Positions 19,515 to 27,876 of a stretch of 64,000 nt of DNA are shown here, piece by piece (within the stretch, counting starts at the first letter, position 1; each line of letters begins with the position of its first letter). The notes under the pieces were generated by a model that had not been told where the DNA came from, did not search any database, and worked only from the letters and a program-made list of their open reading frames with translations. A program made the translations under genes and the position numbers. Origin of the DNA: Actinomycetes bacterium (GTDB taxonomy: Bacteria > Bacillota > Sulfobacillia > Sulfobacillales > JAIMBI01); assembly GCA_023565505.1 (NCBI GenBank), contig JAIMBI010000019.1, positions 1 through 64,000 on the forward strand, given 5' to 3'.

Positions 19515-19540
19515 ATACCATGGGCGCCGGAGGTGGCTCG

Positions 19541-20167
19541 ATGAAGAGACCACTGAGCCGTCGGCAGCGAGAGATACTCCACTACGTCGTAGGCAGTGTG
19601 AGACGGTTCGGGATCGTACCGTCTGTCCGTGAGATTGGAGCCGCGCTCGGCATGCATTCGCCGTCCACCGTCCACCACCATCTGCTGGCGCTCGAACGCA
19701 AGGGGTACCTGCGGCGCGGCGGCGCGCGCATGCGGGTTTTGGAGATCACCGACCGGAATCTGGCGGCCGGCGACGATGTGGTGCTGGTTCCTCTGGTAGG
19801 CCGTGTGGCTGCCGGCGCGCCGGTTCTGGCTGAAGAGCACGTGGAGGAGATGATTCCCATCCCGCGGTGGTTCGTGGGGTGGACGGAGCAGAGTTTCCTC
19901 CTCACCGTGCGCGGCGACAGCATGACCGGTGCGGGCATCGTCGATGGCGACCTCGTGGTCGTGCGGTGTCAGGAGACGGCGTCCCCGGGCGACATCGTCG
20001 TCGCTCTGCTGGGTGACGAGGCCACGGTCAAACGGCTCGCGGTACAGGACGGGCGGCCATGCCTGCGCGCGGAGAACCCAGCTTACCCGCCGGTCGTCGG
20101 GGCGTTCGAGATTCTGGGCAAGGTCGTCGGGTTACTGCGTCGGTACCCCGTGGGAGCGGCGTCGTGA
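19541..20167 (+). CDS. lexA: SOS-response repressor LexA
   Basis: 208 residues from ATG 19541, which follows GGAGGTGGCTCG; an in-frame ATG at 19487 would overlap the second operator and is disfavoured. The N-terminal winged helix reads LSRRQREILHYVVGSVRRFG with the recognition helix SVREIGAALGMHSPSTVHHH. The autocleavage site is the Ala-Gly in GRVAAGAPVL. The S24 protease dyad is Ser in VRGDSMTGAGI and Lys in ATVKRLAV. RecA filaments on single-stranded DNA trigger self-cleavage and derepression. Confidence 0.96.
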   Translation: MKRPLSRRQREILHYVVGSVRRFGIVPSVREIGAALGMHSPSTVHHHLLALERKGYLRRGGARMRVLEITDRNLAAGDDVVLVPLVGRVAAGAPVLAEEHVEEMIPIPRWFVGWTEQSFLLTVRGDSMTGAGIVDGDLVVVRCQETASPGDIVVALLGDEATVKRLAVQDGRPCLRAENPAYPPVVGAFEILGKVVGLLRRYPVGAAS

Positions 20168-20502
20168 TTCGGCCAGCCGTCGTCCGCGGGTGCGGGCAGA
20201 GGGGATGCGGTACGCGCGTGACGGAGCCTGTGGCTGGCACGCGGTGCGGCTGGTCCGTGACGCATCGTCCGTTCGGGCACCACGGTCCTGGCAGGGCGGG
20301 CGCGGGATCGAGGCGGGTGACACTGGGCGTCGGGTCCAGATGGGTGATGCCGGGCGTCGGGGCAGGTCGAGCCCTGCGGTTCCTGCTGGCAGGGTTTGCC
20401 GCGGGATATGCGGACGACCGGCGGGCCGTACGTCTCAAGGTGCTGGTGCTGGCGGTCTGCGTGCTTGCAGCAGCGGTTCTGGAGGTCCCGTGGCCATGGT
20501 AG
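20164..20502 (+). CDS. Hypothetical small membrane protein coupled to lexA
   Basis: A 112-residue frame from GTG 20164 that overlaps the lexA stop codon (GTGA). The N-terminal two thirds are Gly/Arg/Val-rich with a duplicated stretch (two copies of a 27-base unit at about 20,317-20,370). The C-terminus has a clear hydrophobic helix (LKVLVLAVCVLAAAVLEV) ending in WPW. No family was recognised. Position directly behind lexA would fit an SOS-induced membrane peptide such as a division inhibitor, but that is inference; the frame could also be non-coding. Confidence 0.35.
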   Translation: MIRPAVVRGCGQRGCGTRVTEPVAGTRCGWSVTHRPFGHHGPGRAGAGSRRVTLGVGSRWVMPGVGAGRALRFLLAGFAAGYADDRRAVRLKVLVLAVCVLAAAVLEVPWPW

Positions 20503-20945
20503 CGACGCAGGCAGACCGTGGCCCACTGCGCGTCACGGCCGCCGCGCGGCCAACGTCTGACGGGCGGCTGACCGTCGCGGTCGTGCTCCGGCGACTCGAG
20601 AGCGGGGCATGCCGCGTGCTGGTCAGAACCATGCGGCCCAACCAGGCGCCGGCGGCGCACCGTGCGTTGCTTGCTGCGCTCTGGGCAGCACGACGGGTTG
20701 GAGCGCGCCGCGTGGCGGTTGAGATCGACGACGGCGAGGTCGTGGCACAGGTGACCGGCCGGACGGAGACTCCACCGTCTGCCATGGTGGCCGTGCTGCA
20801 GAGCCGCGCGCTGCTCAACGCGTTCGATGCTGCGACCCTCCGGTACATCCCGCCGGAGGAGAACGACGCTGCGTTCGCGGCGGCAGCAGCGCCGAGGTCG
20901 CGCGTACCCATCTACTGCGATCTGCCGCTGTGGGCGGCGTCCTGA
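20496..20945 (+). CDS. RNase H-like fold protein of unknown function
   Basis: 149 residues from ATG 20496, behind a GGAGG site. The pattern LTVAVVLRRLESGACRVLV (paired strands), then AHRALLAALWAARRVGARRV (helix) and AVEIDDGEVVAQVTGR resembles the reverse-transcriptase-like/RNase HI fold (RVT_3), in which a helix with 'A...L...L' precedes a strand and helix. The usual acidic catalytic set is not clearly present, so it may bind rather than cut nucleic acid. It is in the lexA transcription unit by spacing. Confidence 0.5.
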   Translation: MVATQADRGPLRVTAAARPTSDGRLTVAVVLRRLESGACRVLVRTMRPNQAPAAHRALLAALWAARRVGARRVAVEIDDGEVVAQVTGRTETPPSAMVAVLQSRALLNAFDAATLRYIPPEENDAAFAAAAAPRSRVPIYCDLPLWAAS

Positions 20946-21041
20946 TCGCCGGGGTGGCACGGGGGGCGCGTCGGGCCGCCGCGTCGGCCACGGGCACGCA
21001 GGGGCCGTCGGCCCGGATGCAGAACGTCCTCTGCTGCCGGA

Positions 21042-21584
21042 ATGTCTCAGGGGCCAGACCGCGCAGCGCGCCATCTCGACGAGGGGGAACGACACCTCGA
21101 GGCCGGCGACTGGGAGGCGGCGGAGGCTGCCTTCCGCCGTGCCATCGAGAGTGACACGTCGTCCCACGTGGCGTATAGCAAGCTGGGCGTTGCGCTGGCT
21201 CGTCAGCGACGGTTGGGCGAAGCCGAGCAGGCATTCGCGAAGGCGGTGAGCCTCAACCCTCGATACGCGCCTGCCTGGAGTAACCTGGGGAACGTCTACC
21301 GCGAGACCGGGCGCCTGCAACAGGCCCTCGAGGCGTACCAGCGTGCCATTGCCGCAGACCCCGACTACTGGATCGCGCACCAGAACCTTGGCGGGCTGTA
21401 CAAACAGCTCGGCCGCACCGGCGAAGCCATTGCGTCGTTGCGGAGAGCGACCAAGTTGTCGCTCAGGGCGAGCGTGCGACCGACCCGGACTGGCGAGGCG
21501 CGCCGCGTGGGGTGTCTGGGAGTGGCTGTGGTGCTGATGACGGTGCTGGCCGGGGTCAGTACGTGGCTGGCAGCGCGGTTTTGA
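21042..21584 (+). CDS. TPR-repeat protein with C-terminal membrane anchor
   Basis: 180 residues. Four 34-residue TPR units are visible, at roughly 7-40, 41-74, 75-108 and 109-140, for example AWSNLGNVYRETGRLQQALE and AHQNLGGLYKQLGRTGEAIA. A single hydrophobic helix (GCLGVAVVLMTVLAGVSTWL) ends the protein, so it looks tail-anchored with the TPR part in the cytoplasm. TPR proteins are protein-interaction scaffolds; the partner is unknown. Confidence 0.82.
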   Translation: MSQGPDRAARHLDEGERHLEAGDWEAAEAAFRRAIESDTSSHVAYSKLGVALARQRRLGEAEQAFAKAVSLNPRYAPAWSNLGNVYRETGRLQQALEAYQRAIAADPDYWIAHQNLGGLYKQLGRTGEAIASLRRATKLSLRASVRPTRTGEARRVGCLGVAVVLMTVLAGVSTWLAARF

Positions 21585-21589
21585 AGGGC

Positions 21590-21634
21590 AACGGTCGCGT
21601 CGGCAACGGTCACGTCGGCGGCGGTCACGTCGCA
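21590..21634. repeat. Three tandem 15-bp repeats
   Basis: AACGGTCGCGTCGGC (21590), AACGGTCACGTCGGC (21605) and GGCGGTCACGTCGCA (21620) are consecutive 15-base units differing at one to four positions. They lie just after the TPR gene stop. They may be spacer DNA, since no open frame with a good start covers them. Confidence 0.6.
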
Positions 21635-21992
21635 TCGGACGCACACAGGATGCTGTGCCGGCGTCTGCTGTCAGCGCCCGGTGTTGCGATGTCGCACCGG
21701 GGCCGCCCCGGCAGCCCCGCCGGGAGCTGCCAAGGCGGCGCGGGGCGCACCCCACTGCCGTGGCGTCGCACCGGTCGGCCCCGGGCCGGCGACTTCGGGA
21801 TCTCTCGGGGAATAACCCTGAGCAGCGAGCCGGTTTGATCGGACCGGTGGCCTACCAGTGGCGTGGGCGGCCGCGTAGGGGTCCGTGACAGCGCCACGGC
21901 TGCGCGCCGGCCGGCCCTGGTCATGGTGCGTTCGGCGCCTCAAAGAGGCAGAAACGCTCCCGCAGAAGCGCCTTCGAGGAGGATGACGACGG
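21635..21992. other. Intergenic region before trxA
   Basis: About 360 GC-rich bases with no convincing gene. Short frames on both strands are Arg/Pro-rich and lack family resemblance. A GAGGAGG site ends it, directly before the trxA start. I see no clear riboswitch or promoter. Confidence 0.5.
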
Positions 21993-22331
21993 ATGACCAA
22001 ACCCGTGGCGGTGACGGAACAGACGTTCGAGCAGGAGGTGTTGAAAGCCGACCTGCCGGTGCTGGTGGACTTCTGGGCGGAGTGGTGTGGGCCGTGCCGG
22101 TTGATCGCCCCTATCGTGGAGGAGCTGGCCGGCGAGTACGCAGGCCGCCTAAAAGTCGTGAAGGTGGACGTCGACGACAACCAGCACCTGGCCATGCGTT
22201 ACAGCATCATGAGTATCCCCACTTTGGGAGTGTTCAAGGGTGGGCAGATGGTCGAGCGGATCGTCGGCTACATGCCCAAGCCGGAGTTGAAGCGCCGTAT
22301 CGAGGGTGCGCTGCGAACCAAGGTCGGGTGA
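21993..22331 (+). CDS. trxA: Thioredoxin
   Basis: 112 residues, the normal thioredoxin length. The active site [14 protein letters not shown] carries the redox CGPC, and the cis-proline is in [12 protein letters not shown]. Thioredoxin reduces protein disulfides using electrons from thioredoxin reductase, whose gene lies convergent just downstream. Confidence 0.95.
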   Translation: MTKPVAVTEQTFEQEVLKADLPVLVDFWAEWCGPCRLIAPIVEELAGEYAGRLKVVKVDVDDNQHLAMRYSIMSIPTLGVFKGGQMVERIVGYMPKPELKRRIEGALRTKVG

Positions 22332-22333
22332 CA

Positions 22334-22350
22334 CCGCCGCCAGGCGGCGG
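22334..22350. terminator. Hairpin between convergent trxA and trxB
   Basis: CCGCCGCCAGGCGGCGG is a near-perfect inverted repeat three bases past the trxA stop. It has no U-run, so it is only a candidate transcription stop for one or both convergent genes. Confidence 0.35.
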
Positions 22351-22423
22351 CAAGCGCCCGTTGCGAGCGGCGTGCGGCGGTCGGGCCGGCATCAGGTGCG
22401 GCGTCGGGCGGGGCGAGCGCCCG

Positions 22424-23344
22424 TCACCGGTCCTGCTGTTGCAACCAGCGCTCCGCGTCCATGGCTGCCATGCACCCGTAGGCGGCGGCGGTGACGGCCT
22501 GGCGATACGTGTGGTCGTGCACGTCGCCGGCGGCGAACACGCCTTCGACGCTGGTCATGGACCGGTGGCGCAGTTTGATGTAGCCCGCGTCGTCTAGCTC
22601 CAGCTGGCCGCGGAACAGGCCGGTGTTGGGCACGTGGCCGATGGCGACGAAGACCCCGTCGGTTCTGCGCTCGGTCACCGTGCCCGACTGGACGTCGCGG
22701 AGCCGCACGGCTTGCACCACGCCGTCGCCAACGATCTCCTCGACGACCGTGTTCCAGACGAAGGTGATGACGGGGTGCTTGAACGCCCGTTCCTGCATGA
22801 TCTTGCTGGCACGGAGCCGGTCACGCCGGTGGATCACCGTCACCGATCTGGCGAGGTTGGCGAGGTACAGCGCTTCCTCCATGGCCGAGTCACCGCCGCC
22901 GATGACCACCACGTCCTTCTTGCGGAAGAAGAAACCGTCGCAGGTGGCGCAGGTAGAGACCCCGCGCCCCATCAGTCGCTGTTCGCCAGGAACGCCCAGC
23001 GTCCGCGCTGAGGCACCGGTGGCGACGATCACGGCCCGGGCCGCGATGCGCTCGCCCGACTGGGTGGTGACGACGAACGGCCGGCGGGTGAAGTCCACCG
23101 CGGTGGCGTCCTCGGTGCGGAACTCCGCTCCAACCCGCTCGGCTTGTTTGCGCATCGCTTGCATGAGCTCGGGCCCCATGATGGCGTCGGGAAACCCCGG
23201 GTAGTTCTCGACCAGGGTGGTCAACATCAGCTGCCCTCCCGCTTCGTTCCCCTCGACCACCAGGGGGGCCAGGTTGGCGCGGGCGGCGTAGATGGCTGCG
23301 GTGAGACCGGCGGGGCCACCGCCGAGGATAACCACGTCACGCAT
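22424..23344 (-). CDS. trxB: Thioredoxin reductase (NADPH)
   Basis: 306 residues. The FAD-binding motif VVILGGGPAGLTAAIYAARA starts the protein, the redox pair is CATC in STCATCDGFFF, NADPH binding is in VVIGGGDSAMEEALYLAN, and the C-terminal FAD motif is GVFAAGDVHDHTYRQAVTAA. It keeps thioredoxin reduced. ATG 23344 has an AGGAGG site eight bases ahead and is preferred over the in-frame ATG at 23368. Confidence 0.96.
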   Translation of the reverse strand: MRDVVILGGGPAGLTAAIYAARANLAPLVVEGNEAGGQLMLTTLVENYPGFPDAIMGPELMQAMRKQAERVGAEFRTEDATAVDFTRRPFVVTTQSGERIAARAVIVATGASARTLGVPGEQRLMGRGVSTCATCDGFFFRKKDVVVIGGGDSAMEEALYLANLARSVTVIHRRDRLRASKIMQERAFKHPVITFVWNTVVEEIVGDGVVQAVRLRDVQSGTVTERRTDGVFVAIGHVPNTGLFRGQLELDDAGYIKLRHRSMTSVEGVFAAGDVHDHTYRQAVTAAAYGCMAAMDAERWLQQQDR

Positions 23345-23630
23345 CGGGTCGTCCTCCTGCACGTCCATCCTGCACTATTATGCCGATGTCGCATCGGTCA
23401 AAACAGCCGGCCTCCCGGACATATTCCGGAGCCGATGGCCGGTAGCGGAAGGGTATAACACGGGAGCGGGCTTCTACTCGCTCGGGGTGGCGCACGCGCG
23501 GGGCTCCCGTGAAACTTCCCAAAACTGCCAGGCCATGTAGGTCTGATCCGCCCAGACGACGGGCATAACTCCGGTGGACAGGGTGCGGCGCGAGCCGTGC
23601 TCCGGGCTGCCGGAGTGGCCGGAACGCCGC
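23345..23630. other. Divergent intergenic region between trxB and the riboswitch
   Basis: About 290 bases that should hold promoters in both directions. A TATAAC element is at 23,454 and an inverted repeat CCGGACATATTCCGG at 23,415-23,429. None has a convincing -35 partner, so promoter positions are uncertain. Confidence 0.4.
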
Positions 23631-23714
23631 TCCCCGACAAAGGCAAACCTGCCGCAAGGCGGGGGCGCAAAGCCTCGAGACCGTGTGACGGTCGGTCGGG
23701 CCGCCGAAGGGAGT
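23631..23714 (+). ncRNA. Cyclic-di-GMP-I (GEMM-I) riboswitch
   Basis: The conserved GEMM-I pattern is present in order: AAGGCAAACC (23,640), then hairpin P2 CCTGCC-GCAA-GGCGGG with a GNRA loop, then GGCGCAAAGCC, then hairpin P3 GACCGT-GTG-ACGGTC, then GGTCGGGCCGCCGAAGG. These correspond to the consensus GGCAAACC...GACGCAAAGCC...GGTaGC.GGGttaCCGatGG. The 3' end runs into AAGGGAG, the ribosome site for the gene at 23722, so binding of c-di-GMP probably controls translation start. It precedes exported glycosidases, a sensible target for a biofilm/exopolysaccharide signal. Confidence 0.85.
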
Positions 23715-23721
23715 TGGGTAC

Positions 23722-24924
23722 GTGGCCAGTCCGGTTCGCGTCGCCGTCCTGTGGAAGGCAGTCGTGCTGACTGCATCCGTTGCAGCGGTGCTGAGCGGCG
23801 CCTTTCGGGCCAGTGACGCAGGCCTTCCGTCGACAGAAGCACGCCAGTTGTTCGATACGTCGCTTGCGGCTACGGTGAAGTCCTCCCACAGCACACGGGA
23901 TCGAGCCGCGTTCCCTGATTCCGCGGTGCGACCGCTGCGCCGCGTGGGGCTTGGGGTCCAGAGCGATCTGCAGCCCGACACGCCGCTAGCGGTGCAACAG
24001 CGCGAAGTGGCGTTGATGCGAGACGCGGGCGTGGAGTGGGTGCGCATCGTGCTCAACTGGTACGTGGCGGAGCCACAGAAGGGACAGTACAACGACGCGT
24101 ACTTCCGGGGCATGGAGGACCTGCTGGCGCGTCTGCAGGGAGCCGGGTTGCGCGTCATGCTCCTGGTGCTGGCGACGCCGCCCTGGGCGAACCCGCTGGG
24201 GTGGGACGCACCACCGATGCGGATGCGCGACCTGGGGGAGTTCGTGGAGTACGCGGTGCGACGGCTGGGCGGTCGGGTACGGCACTGGGAGATCTGGAAC
24301 GAACCCGACTGGCACGTCTTCTGGCGTCCCGTCCCGCAGGTGGAACGGTTCGTGGAGATGCTGGCCGAGGCGTACGTGCGGGGTAAGGCTGCCGATCCCC
24401 GGGCGGTGTTCATTTCCGGCGGGCTAGCCGGGAACAACGTGGACTACCTGCGGCAGATGTATGCACTGGGAGCAGGACGGTACTTCGACGCGCTGGGTGT
24501 ACACCCGTACGTGTTTCGCCGGGCGCCGGACGACGTGCATCCTAACGTACGTCACTCGTTCCATGGCATCGCGGAGTTGCGCCGCGTGATGGTTGCCCAT
24601 GGCGACGCAGCCAAGCCCATCTGGATCACCGAGATGTCATGGCCAACCCACCGGCACGCGCCGACGGCGGTGGGCGACTGGGCGGAGGGCGTATCGGTGG
24701 AGATTCAAGCGGCGTACCTCACGCGAGCCTATGAGAAGATCGAAAAAGAGTACCCGTTTGTCGACGTGGCCATGTGGTACAATTTGCGCGACAAGGGTCC
24801 TGATCCCACCAACGTCGAGCACAACTACGGGCTGGTACGGCATGATTTCCAGGCGAAACCCGCATACCACGCGTTTCAGGCACTGGCCCGACGTCTGCCT
24901 GCCCCCGACGTGACCTCCCCATAG
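23722..24924 (+). CDS. Exported clan-A glycoside hydrolase (GH39/GH5-like)
   Basis: 400 residues from GTG 23722. An N-terminal hydrophobic segment (VAVLWKAVVLTASVAAVL) suggests a signal peptide or anchor. The (beta/alpha)8 barrel shows the acid/base Glu in HWEIWNEPDWHVFW and the nucleophile Glu in IWITEMSWPT, the two-glutamate pattern of retaining clan GH-A enzymes. The overall pattern is closest to GH39 (xylosidase/iduronidase type). Substrate not predictable; the adjoining c-di-GMP riboswitch and glycosyltransferase suggest processing of a self-made exopolysaccharide. Confidence 0.8.
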   Translation: MASPVRVAVLWKAVVLTASVAAVLSGAFRASDAGLPSTEARQLFDTSLAATVKSSHSTRDRAAFPDSAVRPLRRVGLGVQSDLQPDTPLAVQQREVALMRDAGVEWVRIVLNWYVAEPQKGQYNDAYFRGMEDLLARLQGAGLRVMLLVLATPPWANPLGWDAPPMRMRDLGEFVEYAVRRLGGRVRHWEIWNEPDWHVFWRPVPQVERFVEMLAEAYVRGKAADPRAVFISGGLAGNNVDYLRQMYALGAGRYFDALGVHPYVFRRAPDDVHPNVRHSFHGIAELRRVMVAHGDAAKPIWITEMSWPTHRHAPTAVGDWAEGVSVEIQAAYLTRAYEKIEKEYPFVDVAMWYNLRDKGPDPTNVEHNYGLVRHDFQAKPAYHAFQALARRLPAPDVTSP

Positions 24925-24989
24925 CCGCTGAACAGACGGCGGCGTGCGGCCCGGAAGGGCCGATCGTACGTGTCGTGGAAGGACGAAGT

Positions 24990-26363
24990 GTGCGTGCGTC
25001 CCTGCGTCTGATCCCCCTATGGCTCGTGGTGGCCAGCACCGTACTCGTCACCGCCGGACCGCTCCTCGAACGGACGGTGCGCGTGACGGGAACGCCGGGG
25101 GCCTATCAGCTCGAAGTGGACGGACGGCCGTGGTACGTGCGGGGCGTGTCGTTCTCGCTCAACGAGGATCCCGACGACCCTACCGAGCCGCTGACGCCCG
25201 CCCGGCTCGCCGTGCATTTCCGGCGCATCCGTGCCCTGGGCGCCAACACCATTCGTCGCTATGGGTATACGGACGATCTCCCTACGATTCTCAACGCGGC
25301 GCGGGATCACGGACTGATGGTCATGCTGGGTTTCTGGTTGGATTACGACGTGGACTACCTGCACGACCAGCGGCGTCTGGCCGTATACCGACAGCGCGTC
25401 CAGGAGTGGGTGCTGCGATTCCGGCGACATCCCGCGGTGCTGATGTGGGTGCTGGGGAACGAAACGTGGGGGTTGTTGAAGAAAACGTACCCGCGGGCGA
25501 ACGAGCTGTTCATGCAGCGGGAGGCGTTCTACGGGTTCGTGAACGACCTGGCCCGTCTGGTGAAGACGCTGGATCCTGCGCACCCCGTGATGGTGGTGGA
25601 CGAACACGCGCCCGACGAGCCCGAGCATCTGGGGCTGGGTGCCTCGCTGGCAATGTTCCGTCGGCTCGTTCCCGCTGCGGACGTTTTTGGCGTGAACAGT
25701 TACTTCGAAGAGGACATCAGTCATCTGCACGCCACGGTGATGCGCGCACAGATCGGCCGTCCCTACCTCGTAGCTGAGTTCGGTCCGCCAGGGTATTGGT
25801 TGCCGCATCGGGTTGCCGACGACCTGGGGCAACCGGTGGAACCCTCGGATATCGTCAAGGCCCGGGCGTACGCCGCGAACTGGCAGCAGTATGTGGCGGC
25901 GCATCGAGGGTGGAACCTGGGGGGAAATGCTTTCACGTGGAAGGACAAACACGAGGGATCGTTTACGTGGTTCGGCCTCACCGACTCTCGCGATCGGTTC
26001 AAGCCGGCGTACTGGGCCTTGCGGGAAGTGTGGACGGGCCAGGCGGTGCCGTCCGAACGCCCCATGGTGGCCGCAGTGGTTCTCTACAAACGCTGGATGC
26101 GGCCCGAGGAGTCGTTCGTCGTGCAGACGCGGCTGTTGCCGGCACTGGATCCCACACGATACCGGTACACGTATCTGATTGCCCCTGTGACCATGACACA
26201 CGTGACGACGCAGTTCACCTCTGATCTGCCGCAGGTGACGCTGGAGAGTCCTGGGACCCCGGGGATCTACCGGGTCTACGTGTACGTCACCACGCGCGAC
26301 GACCGGTCGGTCAGCACGGGGAGTGTCACGTTCGGCGTCTACGACGTGCCCCGGACCCCGTAG
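24990..26363 (+). CDS. Exported GH2/GH5-like glycosidase
   Basis: 457 residues from GTG 24990, which follows GAAGGACGAAGT; GTG 24975 is in frame but lacks a ribosome site. A signal-like helix (LIPLWLVVASTVLVTAG) starts it. A short strand domain (YQLEVDGRPWYVRGVSFS) leads into a TIM barrel with the acid/base in MWVLGNETWG and the nucleophile in YLVAEFGPPGYW, as in GH2/GH5 catalytic domains. The last ~110 residues look like a beta-sandwich. It is probably co-transcribed with the preceding glycosidase and so under the same riboswitch. Confidence 0.75.
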   Translation: MRASLRLIPLWLVVASTVLVTAGPLLERTVRVTGTPGAYQLEVDGRPWYVRGVSFSLNEDPDDPTEPLTPARLAVHFRRIRALGANTIRRYGYTDDLPTILNAARDHGLMVMLGFWLDYDVDYLHDQRRLAVYRQRVQEWVLRFRRHPAVLMWVLGNETWGLLKKTYPRANELFMQREAFYGFVNDLARLVKTLDPAHPVMVVDEHAPDEPEHLGLGASLAMFRRLVPAADVFGVNSYFEEDISHLHATVMRAQIGRPYLVAEFGPPGYWLPHRVADDLGQPVEPSDIVKARAYAANWQQYVAAHRGWNLGGNAFTWKDKHEGSFTWFGLTDSRDRFKPAYWALREVWTGQAVPSERPMVAAVVLYKRWMRPEESFVVQTRLLPALDPTRYRYTYLIAPVTMTHVTTQFTSDLPQVTLESPGTPGIYRVYVYVTTRDDRSVSTGSVTFGVYDVPRTP

Positions 26364-26474
26364 GACTGCGACTGCATCGACCCGGCCGGCGACCACGGAG
26401 CGGGAGGCGTGCGGCCTGCCGCCGGCAGCAGGTGGTTTTCCAAGGCACGCCGCTGGATTCCTTCGGGACCGCGA

Positions 26475-27536
26475 TCACCGTGGTGGGGCGATGAAGTAGG
26501 GATCCGCCGCCGCCCGGCGGAAGGCCTGGACCACGTCGGGTGACGACGTCAGCGACCAGTTGATGGGCCAGTAGATGTCCTGCGCGTTGTTGAACCACAT
26601 GAACGACCGCACGGCCGAAAACTCAGTTTTGAGCGACAGCATGGCCTCCCGTACCCACGCGGCCTTGTCTCCGCCTTCCTCGGCCGATCCCACCTCGGCG
26701 ATCATGATGGGTTTGTTCAGCAGCACCAGCTCTCGGTAGAACGGCCGGAAGAGCTCCGGAAACGATCGCCACCGCCAGCCAGGAGGGACAGTCCCGAAGT
26801 TCAGCACCGTGACTCCCACCCAGTCGACCCACATGCCGCCGGGGTAGAGGCCGTGGAAGGGGCGTTGCGCGATCGACCAGATCCAGAGGACGTTGTTGGC
26901 GCCCTCCTGCCGGAAGACGTTGACGACGTGGCGCCACATGGCGACGTAGTCTTCGGCGGTGTTGCCGTACGCGCGCTCCCCCCACGGGTACCAGGTGGCG
27001 TTCATCTCGTGCCCCAGGCGGATCATCAACGGACGACCCCACCGACGCGCGTCGCGCGCCCAGCGTCGGAGGTAGAAGTCGTAGTCGCCCCTGGCGATCG
27101 CCTGGAGGTTACGGAACTGTCGATCCGGCATCGGCGGAAGCCCGTGGCCTTCGAAGTCCGTCACCCATGGTTCCCAGGTGAGAACGGGCACCGCGCCGTG
27201 CTCGAGGATGCGGTTGAGAGGAGTCGGATCGAACTGTTGTTCCCTGCGACCTCCCCATGCTTGGTACAGGCTGATCATCGTAAACCCTCGACCGACACGG
27301 CGTTCCAGCGCTTCGAGCAGTCGCATCTCCTGAGGGACGAACGGCATGTAGACACCCAGATAGCAGCCCCGTGCGGGATGGCGAAGTTCGTCCAGCGAGA
27401 ACGGCGCCGGCGGTGCGGGGCGCCATCGGGCGGCCGCAGCCGCGAAGCGCTCAGCGCTCCAGTGCCCGCCCCACCACAGGACCAGCAACCAGCCGGCCAG
27501 CAGCAGCACGCGAACGGTCTTCCAGTAGCGCAGCAT
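26475..27536 (-). CDS. Membrane-anchored GH26-like beta-mannanase/endoglucanase
   Basis: 353 residues from ATG 27536, followed at once by a membrane helix (VRVLLLAGWLLVLWW); the frame is open upstream to 27608 but that part is Arg-rich and unlikely. The catalytic domain has the GH26 landmarks: acid/base Glu in MIRLGHEMNATWYPWG, VLWIWSIAQRP, and the nucleophile Glu in PIMIAEVGSAEEGG. Proteins of this kind often accompany glycosyltransferases in polysaccharide export loci. The start overlaps the 3' end of the glycosyltransferase fragment by 86 bases. Confidence 0.78.
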   Translation of the reverse strand: MLRYWKTVRVLLLAGWLLVLWWGGHWSAERFAAAAARWRPAPPAPFSLDELRHPARGCYLGVYMPFVPQEMRLLEALERRVGRGFTMISLYQAWGGRREQQFDPTPLNRILEHGAVPVLTWEPWVTDFEGHGLPPMPDRQFRNLQAIARGDYDFYLRRWARDARRWGRPLMIRLGHEMNATWYPWGERAYGNTAEDYVAMWRHVVNVFRQEGANNVLWIWSIAQRPFHGLYPGGMWVDWVGVTVLNFGTVPPGWRWRSFPELFRPFYRELVLLNKPIMIAEVGSAEEGGDKAAWVREAMLSLKTEFSAVRSFMWFNNAQDIYWPINWSLTSSPDVVQAFRRAAADPYFIAPPR

Positions 27537-27864
27537 GCGCGCCAGTCCTCTCTTCGCGCGGCGAGCTCGCACGCTGTCGCCGCTGATAGGCTTCCTCGTC
27601 CAGGGCAATCCAGACTACTGCCCCCATCATGGCAGCGTTCCACAAGGCCAGGAGCTCCAACACGGCCGCGTCGGGTTGCGCGGTGACCAGGGCGTACAGG
27701 ACTGCCGCCACGGACACCGTGCCGGTCAGCATGTGGAGGCGTACCTGACGCAGTCCGCTCGGCTGGCGTGTCTTGTGCGTGACCAGGTAGGGTACGCGGA
27801 CACCGGCCAGGGCTGCCACGAGCCCTGCGGTGTGCGCGAAAGCGCTTGCGAACAACATCACCAT
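27451..27864 (-). pseudogene. C-terminal fragment of a cellulose-synthase-like GT2 glycosyltransferase
   Basis: The minus-strand frame carries MLFASAFAHTAGLVAALAGV, RVPYLVTHKTRQPSG and two hydrophobic helices (VSVAAVLYALVTAQ; LELLALWNAAMMGAVVWIAL). This is the C-terminal membrane end of BcsA-like processive glycosyltransferases, where a VTxK motif follows the last long helix. Everything N-terminal, including the catalytic GT-A domain, is missing: homology stops at 27,864, exactly where the unrelated spoVB-like gene on the other strand begins. The gene was cut at the segment A/B junction. Confidence 0.72.
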
Positions 27865-27876
27865 ACCGTGAGGATG
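27864..27876. other. Junction between two unrelated genomic segments
   Basis: Within about ten bases, homology to a minus-strand GT2 gene ends and homology to a plus-strand SpoVB-like gene begins, both truncated at internal positions. Left of it the DNA belongs to an oriC-type region, right of it to the yabM-mazG-yabPQ-divIC-spoIIE-ftsH locus, with a visible shift to stronger GC codon bias. The most likely cause is a chimeric assembly; an inversion or fusion breakpoint in a real chromosome is the alternative. Confidence 0.75.

Noticed and set aside
23415-23429. CCGGACATATTCCGG inverted repeat as an operator
   Set aside because: No matching copy or associated regulator; short inverted repeats are frequent in GC-rich DNA.
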